This document shows, one piece after another, positions 25,498 through 35,784 of a stretch of DNA of 64,000 nt. Numbering within the stretch: position 1 is the stretch's first letter; the number at the start of each line of letters is the position of its first letter. The notes under the pieces were generated by a model. It made no database searches. It was not told where the DNA came from and worked only from the letters and a program-made list of their open reading frames with translations. Source of the DNA: Bacillus carboniphilus. Its GTDB lineage: Bacteria > Bacillota > Bacilli > Bacillales > JC228. Both the position numbers and the translations under genes were made by a program. The stretch spans positions 1 to 64,000 of the forward strand of contig NZ_BAAADJ010000022.1 of assembly GCF_039522365.1 (NCBI RefSeq), written 5' to 3'.

Positions 25498-26190
25498 ATG
25501 AATGTAAAAGACAACTTCGAATCGATTCAAGCAACCATCCTACAGGCCTGTAAAAAAGTGAATAGAAACGTAGATGAAGTTAAAGTAATTGCTGTTACGA
25601 AATATGTATCTATCGATAGGGCAAGAGAAGCCATCGAAGCAGGAGTCGTGCATTTAGGTGAAAATCGGGATGATGGGTTTCTTCAAAAATGGGAAGCTCT
25701 TGGGGACAAGCCATGCTGGCACTTCATCGGTTCTCTTCAATCGCGTAAGGTGAAAAATATTATTGATAAAGTGGATTACATACATTCAATAGATCGGCTT
25801 TCACTTGCTAAAGAAATTGATAAAAGAGCAACCAAGCCTATTAAATGTTTTGTTCAAGTTAACGCATCTGGAGAAGAAAGTAAACAAGGAATCTCTCCTG
25901 GGGATGTTATCGATTTTATCAAAAAGCTTGAAAGCTATAAACATATCCAAATTGTTGGATTGATGACGATGGCTCCTTTTACAGATGATGAAAAGATCAT
26001 TAGAAATTGCTTTAAAACATTAAGAAACTTGCAGTCAAAAGTCCAAGAAATAAAGTTGCCTTATGCTCCGTGTACAGAACTATCAATGGGAATGTCTAAT
26101 GATTTTGAAATTGCCATTGAAGAAGGCGCTACTTTTGTAAGGATTGGAACTGCATTAGTTGGTAATGAGAAAGCAGAGGTGGAATCATGA
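25498..26190 (+). CDS. ylmE: Pyridoxal phosphate homeostasis protein, YggS family (YlmE)
   Basis: YggS-family proteins are single-domain alanine-racemase-like barrels that bind pyridoxal phosphate and keep vitamin B6 and amino-acid pools balanced. The 230-residue protein carries VIAVTKYVS with the PLP lysine, and [21 protein letters not shown]-type phosphate-binding residues near the end. The ATG at 25498 gives the usual length; GGAGGGAG is 13 bases upstream, a long spacing, and no better in-frame start exists. It overlaps sepF by 4 bases. Confidence 0.9.
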   Translation: MNVKDNFESIQATILQACKKVNRNVDEVKVIAVTKYVSIDRAREAIEAGVVHLGENRDDGFLQKWEALGDKPCWHFIGSLQSRKVKNIIDKVDYIHSIDRLSLAKEIDKRATKPIKCFVQVNASGEESKQGISPGDVIDFIKKLESYKHIQIVGLMTMAPFTDDEKIIRNCFKTLRNLQSKVQEIKLPYAPCTELSMGMSNDFEIAIEEGATFVRIGTALVGNEKAEVES

Positions 26191-26642
26191 ATATAAAATC
26201 AAAGATTCGTCAATTCTTTTTCTATGATGATGAAGGAATGGAGCCAGAATGGGAAGAGACAGAAACAGAAACCCTTTCTAGACAAGCTCGCCATCAAACA
26301 AAACCTTCTAATGTTGTTCATTTCCAAAAAGAACAAAAAAGCGCTAGTGTTATCCTTGTTGAGCCTAGGCTTTATGCGGAAGTACAAGAGATTGCCGATC
26401 ATTTAAAGAATAATCGTGCAGTTGTTATGAATTTACAACGAATTTCACACGAGCAAGCCAAAAGAATTGTAGATTTTCTTAGTGGTACTGTTTATGCCAT
26501 TGGTGGAGATATACAACGTGTGGGAATAAAGATTTTTCTTTGCACACCTGATAACGTAGAGGTATCAGGGAATATTTCTGAAATGTTTAATGGACCTGAT
26601 TCGAATTCGTTTCAGGAATCTGAAGAAGTGGGGTGGCTATAG
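26187..26642 (+). CDS. sepF: Cell division protein SepF
   Basis: SepF binds the FtsZ tail and curves the membrane at the septum. The 151-residue protein has an N-terminal amphipathic membrane-binding helix ([12 protein letters not shown]), an acidic and polar linker (~15-50) and the SepF core (~55-140: [19 protein letters not shown], then [18 protein letters not shown]). It overlaps ylmE by ATGA, so translation is coupled. FtsZ, its partner, is at 20180-21328. Confidence 0.94.
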   Translation: MNIKSKIRQFFFYDDEGMEPEWEETETETLSRQARHQTKPSNVVHFQKEQKSASVILVEPRLYAEVQEIADHLKNNRAVVMNLQRISHEQAKRIVDFLSGTVYAIGGDIQRVGIKIFLCTPDNVEVSGNISEMFNGPDSNSFQESEEVGWL

Positions 26643-26906
26643 TTGTTAGCTAATATTTTAGGTCTTTTAGCCTCTTTGATTTATTTTTATTCGATTGCCC
26701 TTATTATTTATGTGTTGCTTTCCTGGTTCCCAGGTGCAAGAGATTCAGCCATTGGTCAGTTACTAGGTAGGATCTGTGAGCCTTATTTAGAACCATTTCG
26801 TAAAATAATTCCTCCAATTGCTATGATTGATATTTCTCCGATTGTGGCTTTCATTACATTGAACTTAGCACAAAGAGGAATTTATTATTTGGCGCATTTT
26901 GTTTAA
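26643..26906 (+). CDS. ylmG: YggT family membrane protein (YlmG)
   Basis: The 87-residue protein has two membrane segments (about 5-25 and 64-84) around a short loop with the family motif [10 protein letters not shown] and [16 protein letters not shown]. YlmG/YggT proteins are conserved next to sepF and in chloroplasts, where they affect membrane protein and nucleoid organisation; the bacterial role is unclear. The start is a TTG at 26643, directly after the sepF stop codon, with GGGGTGG upstream. Confidence 0.88.
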   Translation: MLANILGLLASLIYFYSIALIIYVLLSWFPGARDSAIGQLLGRICEPYLEPFRKIIPPIAMIDISPIVAFITLNLAQRGIYYLAHFV

Positions 26907-26915
26907 ATGAAACGA

Positions 26916-26944
26916 GGGAACCTTATGATAGGTTTCCTTTTTTT
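26916..26944 (+). terminator. Terminator of the ylmG transcript
   Basis: GGGAACCT (26916-26923) pairs with AGGTTTCC (26930-26937) with one G-T pair and is followed by seven T residues. Confidence 0.85.
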
Positions 26945-26994
26945 AGGCTGTTTTCAAAAAGTTTGTTGATTTCTGCAAATATAATTTAACTACA

Positions 26995-27159
26995 GTTGAT
27001 TGGAGTGGAAGGTGCTTGACTCATTTCCACTGCCCTGAAGAAATACATGGAAGCAGTGGAAAGTGGGAGGAAGGGACAAGGGAGACCCCGCAGGAGCGAA
27101 AGCGACGAGGAGGCTCCCGGACCGCCCGCGGAAAGCAAGCACCTGCAACGGAAATCAAC
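26995..27159. repeat. 165-bp GC-rich dispersed-type repeat element with inverted ends
   Basis: The ends are GTTGATT (26995-27001) and AATCAAC (27153-27159), and inside them AGGTGCTTG (27010-27018) matches CAAGCACCT (27136-27144). Within are a perfect 10-bp stem, TTTCCACTGC (27024-27033) with GCAGTGGAAA (27053-27062), and GGGAG (27080) with CTCCC (27114). The central part is far richer in GC than its surroundings. I recall similar GC-rich intergenic blocks recurring in Bacillaceae genomes, but only one copy is in this window. No reading frame or transposase is present. A second GTTGATT/AATCAAC pair (26965-26971, 27175-27181) lies outside the first. The remaining bases up to ylmH contain a bulged hairpin (27163-27175 with 27187-27202). 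Confidence 0.75.
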
Positions 27160-27242
27160 GACCATTGTTAATAGAATCAACTAATGTCTATTAGCAACAA
27201 TGTATGCGAAAACAGCGTTTATTTTTTGAAGGAGTAATTAAA

Positions 27243-28025
27243 ATGAGCATTTACGAACACTTTAGACACGATGAAAAAGAATGGATTGATCAGGTTTTAG
27301 AATGGCGTTCGTATGTGGAAGACACTTATGCCCCAAAGAAAACCGATTTCCTAGATCCGAGACAACAAACAATCCTCCGCTCCGTCATTGGAAAGAATGG
27401 AGATGTTGAGGTTACCTTTTTTGGTGGACAATCTCATACAGAGAGAAAGCGGGCAATTCTATCACCGGATTACATGACACCTAGCTCTGAAGATTACGAT
27501 ATTACACTATGGAATATTGATTATCCTCAAAAATTTGTAAATTTAGAACATAGAGAAATACTCGGTAGTCTAATGGGACTTGGATTGAAACGTGAAAAGT
27601 TTGGTGATATCCTAATGGACACTTCTAAAGGCATCATACAGTTCTATGCCTGTAAAGAAGTAAGTGATTACCTATCATTAAACTTTCAACAGGTCGGTAG
27701 GAACAAAATTAAGCTAGAAGAGCTACCATTAGAAAAAGCTATCGTGAAAGCCGAGGATGGTAGTGAAAAGCAAATCACATCTTCCTCTTTACGTTTAGAT
27801 GCAGTTATTTCTCAAGTTGTCCCATTCTCTAGGCAAAAGGTTCAGCAGTGGATCCAGCAGGGGAATGTGAAAGTAAATTGGAAGCTTGTTGAACAAACAA
27901 GCTTTGAATGTAAAGAAGGTGACACTCTCTCCATTAGAGGATTTGGAAGAATAACCATAAAAATAATAGAGGGTCAAACGAAAAAAGGAAAAACTCGTCT
28001 AACCGTCATCCTACAAAAAAGTTAG
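27243..28025 (+). CDS. ylmH: S4-domain RNA-binding protein YlmH
   Basis: YlmH is an RNA-binding protein; the B. subtilis homologue has been linked to rescue of stalled large ribosomal subunits, alongside RqcH (46066-47772 here). The 260-residue protein has an N-terminal domain starting YEHFRHDEKEWIDQVLEW and a C-terminal S4 fold (about 178-240: SSLRLDAVISQVVPFSRQKVQQW). The ATG at 27243 has GAAGGAGT upstream; an earlier in-frame start at 27204 lies before that site. Confidence 0.9.
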   Translation: MSIYEHFRHDEKEWIDQVLEWRSYVEDTYAPKKTDFLDPRQQTILRSVIGKNGDVEVTFFGGQSHTERKRAILSPDYMTPSSEDYDITLWNIDYPQKFVNLEHREILGSLMGLGLKREKFGDILMDTSKGIIQFYACKEVSDYLSLNFQQVGRNKIKLEELPLEKAIVKAEDGSEKQITSSSLRLDAVISQVVPFSRQKVQQWIQQGNVKVNWKLVEQTSFECKEGDTLSIRGFGRITIKIIEGQTKKGKTRLTVILQKS

Positions 28026-28052
28026 CGAAATTGAAGGAATTCCACCACAAAT

Positions 28053-28071
28053 TGTCGAAACATTGTATAAT
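28053..28071 (+). promoter_or_regulatory. divIVA promoter -10 with overlapping Spo0A box
   Basis: TATAAT (28066-28071) lies 42 bases before divIVA, without a good -35 at standard spacing. A perfect 0A box, TGTCGAA (28053-28059), sits just upstream inside the spacer region, where a bound regulator would block or alter polymerase binding. Confidence 0.45.
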
Positions 28072-28112
28072 AAGAGAACAAGTACTAGTGAATACACGTG
28101 GAGGTGCCTTTT

Positions 28113-28616
28113 ATGCCATTAACACCATTGGACATACATAACAAGGAGTTTACAAAAGGTTTTAGAGGTTATGACGAAGACGAAGTTAATGAGTTTCTAG
28201 ATCAGGTTATTAAAGACTTTGAAATTTTAATTCGTGAGAAAAAAGAATTAGAACAAAAATATAGTGATCTTACAGAGAAACTAGGTCATTTTACAAACAT
28301 TGAAGACACGTTAAACAAGTCCATTGTCATTGCCCAAGAGGCAGCTGAAGATGTAAAACGTAATGCACAAAAAGAAGCAAAGCTAATTGTTAAAGAGGCT
28401 GAAAAAAATGCGGACCGTATTGTAAATGAATCTTTAGCAAAAGCTAGAAAGATTGCATTAGATGTAGAAGAGTTGAAAAAGCAATCTAAAGTCTTCAGAA
28501 ATCGCTTCCGAATCCTAGTTGAGGCGCAATTAGATTTAATAAACGCGGATGATTGGGAAGGTTTGCTCGAATATGATGTCGATGCAGCTGACCTAATTTC
28601 AGTTAAAGACGAATAG
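28113..28616 (+). CDS. divIVA: Septum site-determining and pole protein DivIVA
   Basis: DivIVA is a coiled-coil protein that senses negative membrane curvature and recruits MinJ/MinCD to poles and septa, and helps anchor the chromosome in sporulation. The 167-residue protein has the conserved membrane-binding head (MPLTPLDIHNKEFTKGFRGYD) and heptad-rich coiled coils (~30-60 and ~70-135). The ATG at 28113 has GGAGGTG at 7-base spacing; an earlier in-frame reading from 28098 overlaps that site. Confidence 0.95.
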   Translation: MPLTPLDIHNKEFTKGFRGYDEDEVNEFLDQVIKDFEILIREKKELEQKYSDLTEKLGHFTNIEDTLNKSIVIAQEAAEDVKRNAQKEAKLIVKEAEKNADRIVNESLAKARKIALDVEELKKQSKVFRNRFRILVEAQLDLINADDWEGLLEYDVDAADLISVKDE

Positions 28617-28629
28617 ATTGATAAGAAAC

Positions 28630-28659
28630 TTGACCTTTTCGCTCATTTTCTAATATAAT
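28630..28659 (+). promoter_or_regulatory. Sigma-A promoter for the ileS T-box leader
   Basis: TTGACC (28630-28635) and TATAAT (28654-28659) with an 18-base spacer stand just after the divIVA stop. Transcription should start near 28666. Confidence 0.75.
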
Positions 28660-28665
28660 ACACTA

Positions 28666-28925
28666 ACGAAATCATATATATTATGACGATGACAGGGACA
28701 GTACATGCTCAGAATTCTATATCAGCGAGTCGAGGATGGTGAAAGCTCGACATAGAATAGGTATGGAAAATCACCCTCGAGTTCTTAAATTGAAACCTTT
28801 AGTAAATTTAAGCGTTTTGTCACGTTACGACAACTCAGAGCGGACTTTTTTATAAAGTCAACCAGGGTGGTACCGCGGGAATAACAGCTTCTCGTCCCTT
28901 TATTAGGGATGAGGGGCTTTTTTAT
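28666..28925 (+). ncRNA. T-box leader of ileS (isoleucine)
   Basis: The 14-base T-box core AGGGTGGTACCGCG plus a final G is at 28864-28878. A Stem I with the distal-loop motif GATGGTGAAAG (about 28734-28744) precedes it, and ATC at 28770-28772, in the position of the specifier codon, matches isoleucine. The terminator pairs 28886-28899 with 28905-28918 (14 bp) and ends in T residues. Uncharged tRNA-Ile binding should favour the antiterminator and let ileS be transcribed. Confidence 0.93.
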
Positions 28926-28970
28926 TTTGTCTCTAAGTACTGATTTTTAAAGTTTGAAAGGATGAAAACA

Positions 28971-31727
28971 GTGGAGTATAAAGACACGTTACTTATGCCA
29001 AAAACAGATTTTCCAATGAGAGGAAATCTTCCAAATCGTGAACCAGATATCCAAGCAAAATGGGAAGAAATCGATATCTATAAGCTAGTTCAAGAAAGAA
29101 CAAAAAACAGACCTAAGTTTGTTCTTCATGATGGACCACCATATGCAAATGGAGACATCCATATGGGGCATGCGCTTAACAAGGTATTAAAGGACTTTAT
29201 CGTTCGTTACAAATCTATGAGTGGCTTTAATGCACCTTACGTACCTGGTTGGGATACACACGGTCTTCCAATTGAGCAGAAGCTAACAAATGAAGGTGTG
29301 AACCGTAAAGAAATGACAGTAGCAGAGTTCAGAAGACTTTGTGAAAAATATGCGAAAGAGCAAATGGACATTCAACGTAAAGGCTTCAAACGTATTGGTG
29401 TACGTGGAGATTGGGAAAACCCTTATCTAACCCTAGACTCAGAGTATGAAGCACAACAAATTCGCGTATTTGGAGAAATGGCGAAAAAAGGCTATATCTA
29501 TAAAGGTCTGAAGCCTGTATTCTGGTCCCCTTCTAGTGAATCAGCACTTGCAGAAGCAGAGATTGAATACCAAGACAAACGCTCACCATCTATTTATGTT
29601 GGTTTTAAAGTAAAAGATGGGAAGGATGTTCTAGAAGAAGGTACAGAAATCGTCATCTGGACAACAACTCCATGGACCATTCCTTCAAACTTAGCAATTG
29701 CCGTTCATCCTGAACTTTCTTATGTTGTAGTCGAGGAGAGCGGAAAACAATACGTTGTTGCTAAAGACCTGCTTGAAAATGTAACTCAAGCTGTAGAGTG
29801 GGAAGCACCAAAGGTTGTAAAAGAGGTTACAGGTAGCGACCTAGAACATATTCTTTGTCGCCATCCTTTCTATGATCGTGATTCGCTTGTAGTACTTGGT
29901 GACCACGTAACGACTGAATCCGGAACTGGTTGTGTTCATACAGCTCCAGGACACGGGGAAGATGACTTTTATGTAGGTCAGAAGTATGGTTTAGATGTAC
30001 TTTGCCCAGTCGATGAAAAAGGGTACTTTACTAGTGAAGCACCTGGTTTTGAAGGTCTTTTTTATGATGAAGCAAATAAGCAAATTACTGAAAAGCTACA
30101 GGAAGTGGGTGCCTTACTAAAACTAACGTTTATTACGCACTCCTACCCGCATGATTGGAGAACGAAGAAACCAACGATTTTCAGAGCAACAGCTCAGTGG
30201 TTCGCTTCCATTGAACCATTGCGTGAAACGCTTTTAGATGAAATTCGTAACGTTAAGTGGGCAACACAGTGGGGCGAAACAAGACTTTATAACATGATCC
30301 GTGATCGCGGTGACTGGTGTATTTCTAGACAACGTGTTTGGGGCGTACCAATCCCAGTATTCTACGCTGAAAATGGAGACCCCATTATTACCGATGAAAC
30401 AATTGAACATGTAGCGATCCTATTCCGTGAACACGGATCGAACATTTGGTTTGAAAAAGAAGCGAAAGAACTATTACCAGAAGGATTTACACATCCATCT
30501 AGTCCAAATGGTAAGTTCACAAAAGAACAGGATATCATGGACGTTTGGTTTGACTCTGGTTCTTCACACTATGCGGTATTAAAAACTCGTGAAGACCTTC
30601 AGCATCCAGCTGATATCTACCTTGAAGGTTCGGACCAATATCGTGGATGGTTTAACTCCAGTTTAATCACAAGTGTTGCGGTAACAGGTCATGCTCCTTA
30701 TAAGTCTGTATTATCAAACGGATTTACAGTCGATGAAAAAGGAAGAAAGATGTCTAAATCAATTGGGAATGTCATTGTTCCTGAACAGGTTAATAAACAA
30801 TACGGAGCAGATATCTTACGACTTTGGGTATCATCTGTTGACTACCGTTCTGATGTAAAAGTGTTTATGGAGAACTTCAAGCAAGTTTCGGAAGTGTACC
30901 GTAAAATCCGAAATACTTATCGCTTCATGCTTGGTAACCTAGCTGATTTCGATCCAACAAAAGATCGTGTGGCAGTTGAAGATATGAGTGAAGTGGACCA
31001 GTATATGTTGGTGAAGCTGAACAAGTTAATTCATTCAGTTCGTGATGCATACGAAAATTATGAATATGCAACCATCTATCATGCAGTAAACAACTATTGC
31101 ACGCTAGATTTAAGTGCCTTCTATTTAGATTACGGAAAAGATATTCTTTATGTGGAAGGACCAACTACTCAAGCAAGAAGAGCTATGCAAACAGTTATTT
31201 ATGATAACTTGCTTGCACTGACTAAGTTAATGGCACCCGTTTTAGTTCATACAACGGATGAAGTATGGGCATTCGTTCCAGGTGTTGAGGAAGCAAGTGT
31301 TCAATTAACGGATATGCCTGAAGCCGTCACAGTTCCAAATCAAGATCAACTAGAGAAAAAGTGGAATGCTTTCTTAGACTTAAGAGATGATGTTCTTAAA
31401 GCCTTAGAGGAAGCTAGAAACGCAAAAGTGATTGGTAAGTCATTGGCTGCTAGTGTAACTCTTTTTGTAACTAATGAAACGAAAGATTTATTGGCTTCAT
31501 TAAATGAAGATCTAAAACAATTATTCATCGTTTCTGAAGTTGTTGTAAAAGATGCAAGCGAAGCTCCAGCTGAAGCGTTGAAACTTGATGTTGCTACTGT
31601 ATTGGTTGAAAAAGCTGAAGGTGACACATGTGAGCGTTGCTGGAATGTAACAAAAGATGTGGGTACAGACCAAGAACACCCAAGTCTATGTGCGCGTTGT
31701 GCAACAGTGATAAAAGAACATTATTAA
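28971..31727 (+). CDS. ileS: Isoleucyl-tRNA synthetase
   Basis: IleRS charges tRNA-Ile in the cytosol. The 918-residue protein is a class I synthetase with H64-M-G-H67 (HIGH), K593-M-S-K-S597, the CP1 editing domain (about 200-390, including [15 protein letters not shown]) and a C-terminal zinc knuckle (CERCWN and CARC). I chose the GTG at 28971 over an ATG at 28962 because AAAGGATG abuts the ATG but is 6 bases from the GTG, and [12 protein letters not shown] aligns with the B. subtilis start. The T-box leader upstream controls it. Confidence 0.95.
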   Translation: MEYKDTLLMPKTDFPMRGNLPNREPDIQAKWEEIDIYKLVQERTKNRPKFVLHDGPPYANGDIHMGHALNKVLKDFIVRYKSMSGFNAPYVPGWDTHGLPIEQKLTNEGVNRKEMTVAEFRRLCEKYAKEQMDIQRKGFKRIGVRGDWENPYLTLDSEYEAQQIRVFGEMAKKGYIYKGLKPVFWSPSSESALAEAEIEYQDKRSPSIYVGFKVKDGKDVLEEGTEIVIWTTTPWTIPSNLAIAVHPELSYVVVEESGKQYVVAKDLLENVTQAVEWEAPKVVKEVTGSDLEHILCRHPFYDRDSLVVLGDHVTTESGTGCVHTAPGHGEDDFYVGQKYGLDVLCPVDEKGYFTSEAPGFEGLFYDEANKQITEKLQEVGALLKLTFITHSYPHDWRTKKPTIFRATAQWFASIEPLRETLLDEIRNVKWATQWGETRLYNMIRDRGDWCISRQRVWGVPIPVFYAENGDPIITDETIEHVAILFREHGSNIWFEKEAKELLPEGFTHPSSPNGKFTKEQDIMDVWFDSGSSHYAVLKTREDLQHPADIYLEGSDQYRGWFNSSLITSVAVTGHAPYKSVLSNGFTVDEKGRKMSKSIGNVIVPEQVNKQYGADILRLWVSSVDYRSDVKVFMENFKQVSEVYRKIRNTYRFMLGNLADFDPTKDRVAVEDMSEVDQYMLVKLNKLIHSVRDAYENYEYATIYHAVNNYCTLDLSAFYLDYGKDILYVEGPTTQARRAMQTVIYDNLLALTKLMAPVLVHTTDEVWAFVPGVEEASVQLTDMPEAVTVPNQDQLEKKWNAFLDLRDDVLKALEEARNAKVIGKSLAASVTLFVTNETKDLLASLNEDLKQLFIVSEVVVKDASEAPAEALKLDVATVLVEKAEGDTCERCWNVTKDVGTDQEHPSLCARCATVIKEHY

Positions 31728-31736
31728 GCTGTAATA

Positions 31737-31770
31737 GAGGCTCCCTCCTATTAGAGGGGGTCTTTTTTTT
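31737..31770 (+). terminator. Terminator of ileS
   Basis: An 11-bp stem with G-T pairs (31737-31747 with 31754-31764) has a 6-base loop and a run of eight T residues. Confidence 0.9.
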
Positions 31771-31888
31771 GAGTTTAGTACCGGTTTTACAATTGAAAGT
31801 GAGAAATGGTCACTACTACTAAAAGAAAGTGCATTCAAAGCAAACGTATAGAGGATATTAACCATAAATTCCTCTTCCACAAAAAGTG

Positions 31889-31897
31889 TGCTAAAAT
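31889..31897 (+). promoter_or_regulatory. Extended -10 promoter for lspA
   Basis: TG-C-TAAAAT (31889-31897) lies 35 bases before lspA. A weak -35-like TTCCTC is at 31869-31874. Confidence 0.45.
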
Positions 31898-31931
31898 CAT
31901 TACATAGTCTGATTGGACGGAGGTCTGGAAG

Positions 31932-32438
31932 TTGTTTATCTATTACATAATCGCTTTACTTATGATTGTGGCTGACCAATGGACAAAATGGTTAATTTTA
32001 AAACATATGGAATTAGGTCAGAGCATAGTCGTTATGGAAGATTTTCTGTACATTACTTCACACCGTAATAAAGGGGCGGCTTGGGGAATCCTTCAAGGAC
32101 AAATGTGGTTCTTCTACGTCATAACGGTTGTTGTTATTATCGGGATTGTTTATTACATGCAAAAATACGCAAAGGGCAAGATATTAGCAAGTGCTGCTCT
32201 TGCTTTAATGCTTGGTGGAGCAATCGGTAACTTTATTGATCGTGTCTACCGTAAAGAAGTGGTCGACTTTATTGATGTCTATATTTTCAGCTATGATTTT
32301 CCAATCTTTAACGTAGCAGACTCATGCCTTGTAGTGGGAGTTATTTTACTTATGATCTGGATGCTACTTGAGGAACGAATGGCAAAAAAGGAGAAAAAAT
32401 TAAATGGAAACGATGGAATACAACATACAAAGCAATGA
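31932..32438 (+). CDS. lspA: Lipoprotein signal peptidase (signal peptidase II)
   Basis: LspA is a membrane aspartic protease that removes signal peptides from diacylglyceryl-prolipoproteins. The 168-residue protein has four membrane segments and the two catalytic Asp motifs: [17 protein letters not shown] and [11 protein letters not shown]. The start is TTG at 31932, with GGAGG 8 bases upstream. Its 3' end overlaps the next gene by 35 bases. B. subtilis has ylyA between ileS and lspA; it is absent here. Confidence 0.94.
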   Translation: MFIYYIIALLMIVADQWTKWLILKHMELGQSIVVMEDFLYITSHRNKGAAWGILQGQMWFFYVITVVVIIGIVYYMQKYAKGKILASAALALMLGGAIGNFIDRVYRKEVVDFIDVYIFSYDFPIFNVADSCLVVGVILLMIWMLLEERMAKKEKKLNGNDGIQHTKQ

Positions 32439-33315
32439 TGCTGGACAGCGGATTGATAAAGTTTTAGCTTCATTTGATGATGATTGGTCCAGAAGTCAAA
32501 TTCAATCATGGATCAAGGATGGATCTGTGAAGGTAAATGGAGAAACGGTTAAAACAAATTACAAGGTTTCAGAAGGAGACGAAGTCGTCATCACTGTACC
32601 GGAGCCAGAGGAATTAGATGCCGTTCCTGAACCAATGGACTTAGATATCTATTATGAAGATCAAGATGTTATTGTGGTCAATAAGCCAAGAGGAATGGTT
32701 GTTCACCCAGCACCTGGTCATCCTGGAGGAACACTAGTAAACGGCCTTTTGTACCATTGTAAAGACCTATCAGGCATCAATGGTGTGTTAAGACCAGGAA
32801 TCGTTCATAGAATTGATATGGACACATCTGGTTTACTAATGGTCGCTAAAAATGACATGGCTCATGAAAAGTTAGTGAAACAACTTCAGGAAAAAACAGT
32901 GACAAGAAAGTATGTTGCCATTGTGCATGGTGTAATTCCGCATGATGTAGGAACTATAGATGCACCGCTTGGAAGAGATCCAAAAGACCGTCAACGAATG
33001 ACTGTTGTTGATAATGGTAGACATGCTGTTACACATTTTAAAGTATTAGAGAGATTTACGGATTATACATTTGTTGAGTGTATATTAGAAACAGGAAGAA
33101 CTCATCAAATTCGCGTTCATATGAAATACATTGGGTATCCACTAGCTGGAGATCCCAAATACGGACCTAGAAAGACGTTGGACATTGACGGCCAAGCACT
33201 TCATGCTCAAGTATTAGGCTTTATCCATCCACGTACGGAAGAATACTTGGAGTTTAAAGCACCTATGCCTGAAGAATTAACAAGGTTGTTAGAATTCTTG
33301 CGAAAAAGTAATTGA
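32404..33315 (+). CDS. RluA/RluD-family 23S rRNA pseudouridine synthase (YlyB)
   Basis: This enzyme isomerises uridine to pseudouridine in rRNA; the gene is ylyB in B. subtilis. The 303-residue protein has an N-terminal S4 domain (about 14-75) and a catalytic domain with [10 protein letters not shown], where the Asp is the nucleophile, and [11 protein letters not shown]. The ATG at 32404 has GGAG upstream. The gene overlaps lspA, so translation is likely coupled. The exact target uridines cannot be told from sequence. The pyr promoter -35 overlaps its stop. Confidence 0.9.
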   Translation: METMEYNIQSNDAGQRIDKVLASFDDDWSRSQIQSWIKDGSVKVNGETVKTNYKVSEGDEVVITVPEPEELDAVPEPMDLDIYYEDQDVIVVNKPRGMVVHPAPGHPGGTLVNGLLYHCKDLSGINGVLRPGIVHRIDMDTSGLLMVAKNDMAHEKLVKQLQEKTVTRKYVAIVHGVIPHDVGTIDAPLGRDPKDRQRMTVVDNGRHAVTHFKVLERFTDYTFVECILETGRTHQIRVHMKYIGYPLAGDPKYGPRKTLDIDGQALHAQVLGFIHPRTEEYLEFKAPMPEELTRLLEFLRKSN

Positions 33316-33340
33316 CAAATTTCGCGATTACCTCTATTCT
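33312..33340 (+). promoter_or_regulatory. Sigma-A promoter of the pyr operon
   Basis: A consensus TTGACA (33312-33317) and TATTCT (33335-33340) with 17-base spacing overlap the end of the preceding gene. Transcription should start near 33347 and enter the first PyrR leader. Confidence 0.85.
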
Positions 33341-33369
33341 AGTAATAGTTAAGAAAGACCTTTAAAGAC

Positions 33370-34055
<686 letters not shown>

Positions 34056-34077
34056 TATATAGTTCCCTTTTAAATGT

Positions 34078-34192
34078 GGTCCTGTGAGGCTGCCAAAGGG
34101 AGTACGTGGTTCAGATTAGGCTGATTTTATCCTAATATGAATTCGTTCTTCGTACCCTCTTTGTGCCCTAATGGTCATAAAGAGGTTTTTTT
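34078..34192 (+). promoter_or_regulatory. PyrR attenuator 2 (pyrR-pyrP gap)
   Basis: GGTCCTGTGAGGCT (34078-34091) matches the PyrR loop consensus except at the first base. A 10-bp terminator stem (34156-34165 with 34176-34185) ends in a T run. Confidence 0.9.
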
Positions 34193-34239
34193 ATGGGGAC
34201 TTTAATAAAAAAATAAAAACGAGGAAGAGGAGATTTTAT

Positions 34240-35571
34240 ATGAACAACAATCAAAAACCAGTTCTAGACGTACGAGAAGTCCCAAAAGTGAATCAATGGA
34301 TTATCTTAAGTATTCAGCACTTATTCGCCATGTTTGGCGCAACTATATTAGTACCAATGCTAGTAGGGTTAGACCCTGCAGTAGCCTTGATTTCAAGTGG
34401 TCTTGGAACACTAGCTTATCTTTTAATCACAAGAGGTAGAATTCCGGCGTATCTTGGCTCGTCGTTTGCGTTTATTGCACCTATCATTTCAGCCAAGACC
34501 TTAGAAGGTCCAGAAGCTGTTATGTTTGGATGTTTTGTAGCAGGTTTGGTCTACGGAGTTGTTTCTCTTCTGATTAGATGGCTTGGAGTTAACTGGTTGT
34601 TCAATGTCCTGCCACCAATTGTAGTGGGTCCAGTCATTATGGTTATCGGTTTAGGGTTAGCACCAACAGCAGTAGGAATGGCAATGAATGATGCAGATGG
34701 AAATTATAGCTTAACTCATATTCAAGTAGCACTTATCACATTAGCAATTACGATTATAGCTGCCATCTTCTTTAGAGGATTCTTCAAACTAATTCCAGTT
34801 TTAATCGGTGTAGTCGGAGGATACATTACAGCTTATTTCTATGGGTTGGTTAATTTACAACCAATTATGGATGCAAAATGGTTTCAGCTACCAGAATTAC
34901 TTATACCGTATGTAACTTACACACCAACCTTCTCATGGACAGTAGTAGGACTTATCGCACCAGTAGCCTTTGTAACACTAGCAGAGCATACAGGTCATCA
35001 AATGGTATTAAGTAAAGTAGTAGGACGGAATTTTATTAAGAAGCCTGGTCTTCACCGTTCCATAATGGGTGACGGGGTCGCAACCATGATTGCTAGTTTA
35101 GTAGGTGGACCACCAAACACAACTTACGGGGAAAACATTGGAGTTTTAGCCATTACGAGAGTGTTTAGTGTATTCATTATCGGTGGAGCGGCAGTAACAG
35201 CCATTATGTTCGGAATGATTGGGAAAGTTTCTGCAGTGATTGCCTCAATCCCTACAGCAGTAATGGGTGGAGTATCCATCTTACTATTCGGTATCATCGC
35301 ATCAAGTGGACTTCGCATGATGGTAGACAATAAAGTGGATCTTAGCCAACAAAGAAACTTGATTATCCCTTCCGTTATCTTAGTAATCGGAATTGGTGGA
35401 GCGTATATCCAACTTGAAAACTTTACGATTTCTGCAATGGCGTTGGCAGCTCTATCCGGAATTCTATTAAACCAGATTCTTCCTGGTAAAACAAAAGTAG
35501 ATATTGACGAAATGTTTGATGCTGATACTGAAGATCAAACAGATGAAACTGAAAAACTAAAAGCTGTATAA
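34240..35571 (+). CDS. pyrP: Uracil permease
   Basis: PyrP imports uracil with protons. The 443-residue protein belongs to the NCS2 nucleobase transporter family. It has about 12 to 14 membrane segments, the block AEHTGHQMVLSKVVGRNF and the family signature PNTTYGENIG (near residue 290). The ATG at 34240 has AAGAGGAGA upstream; the longer in-frame reading from 34171 starts inside the attenuator terminator. Attenuators flank it on both sides. Confidence 0.94.
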   Translation: MNNNQKPVLDVREVPKVNQWIILSIQHLFAMFGATILVPMLVGLDPAVALISSGLGTLAYLLITRGRIPAYLGSSFAFIAPIISAKTLEGPEAVMFGCFVAGLVYGVVSLLIRWLGVNWLFNVLPPIVVGPVIMVIGLGLAPTAVGMAMNDADGNYSLTHIQVALITLAITIIAAIFFRGFFKLIPVLIGVVGGYITAYFYGLVNLQPIMDAKWFQLPELLIPYVTYTPTFSWTVVGLIAPVAFVTLAEHTGHQMVLSKVVGRNFIKKPGLHRSIMGDGVATMIASLVGGPPNTTYGENIGVLAITRVFSVFIIGGAAVTAIMFGMIGKVSAVIASIPTAVMGGVSILLFGIIASSGLRMMVDNKVDLSQQRNLIIPSVILVIGIGGAYIQLENFTISAMALAALSGILLNQILPGKTKVDIDEMFDADTEDQTDETEKLKAV

Positions 35572-35589
35572 GATAAACCTTTTAATGTA

Positions 35590-35753
35590 AGTCCAGAGAG
35601 GCTTCAAAAGGTGACCTGATGAGGAGGTATCCTCGTGATTGGATGGGATTGCTCTAGAGCTGGTTTTAGGGCATTCTTCATACCAGTCTGTTTTCTCGCA
35701 GCCAAATGAGAAAGCACCAACACCTTGAGTCTCAAGCTCAAGGTGTTTTTTTT
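35590..35753 (+). promoter_or_regulatory. PyrR attenuator 3 (pyrP-pyrB gap)
   Basis: AGTCCAGAGAGGCT (35590-35603) is a perfect PyrR loop. The terminator is an 11-bp perfect stem, AACACCTTGAG (35719-35729) with CTCAAGGTGTT (35737-35747), followed by T residues. It controls the biosynthetic genes downstream. Confidence 0.93.
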
Positions 35754-35784
35754 GTAAAAAATGAAGGTGAGAGGGGAGCAGTAC

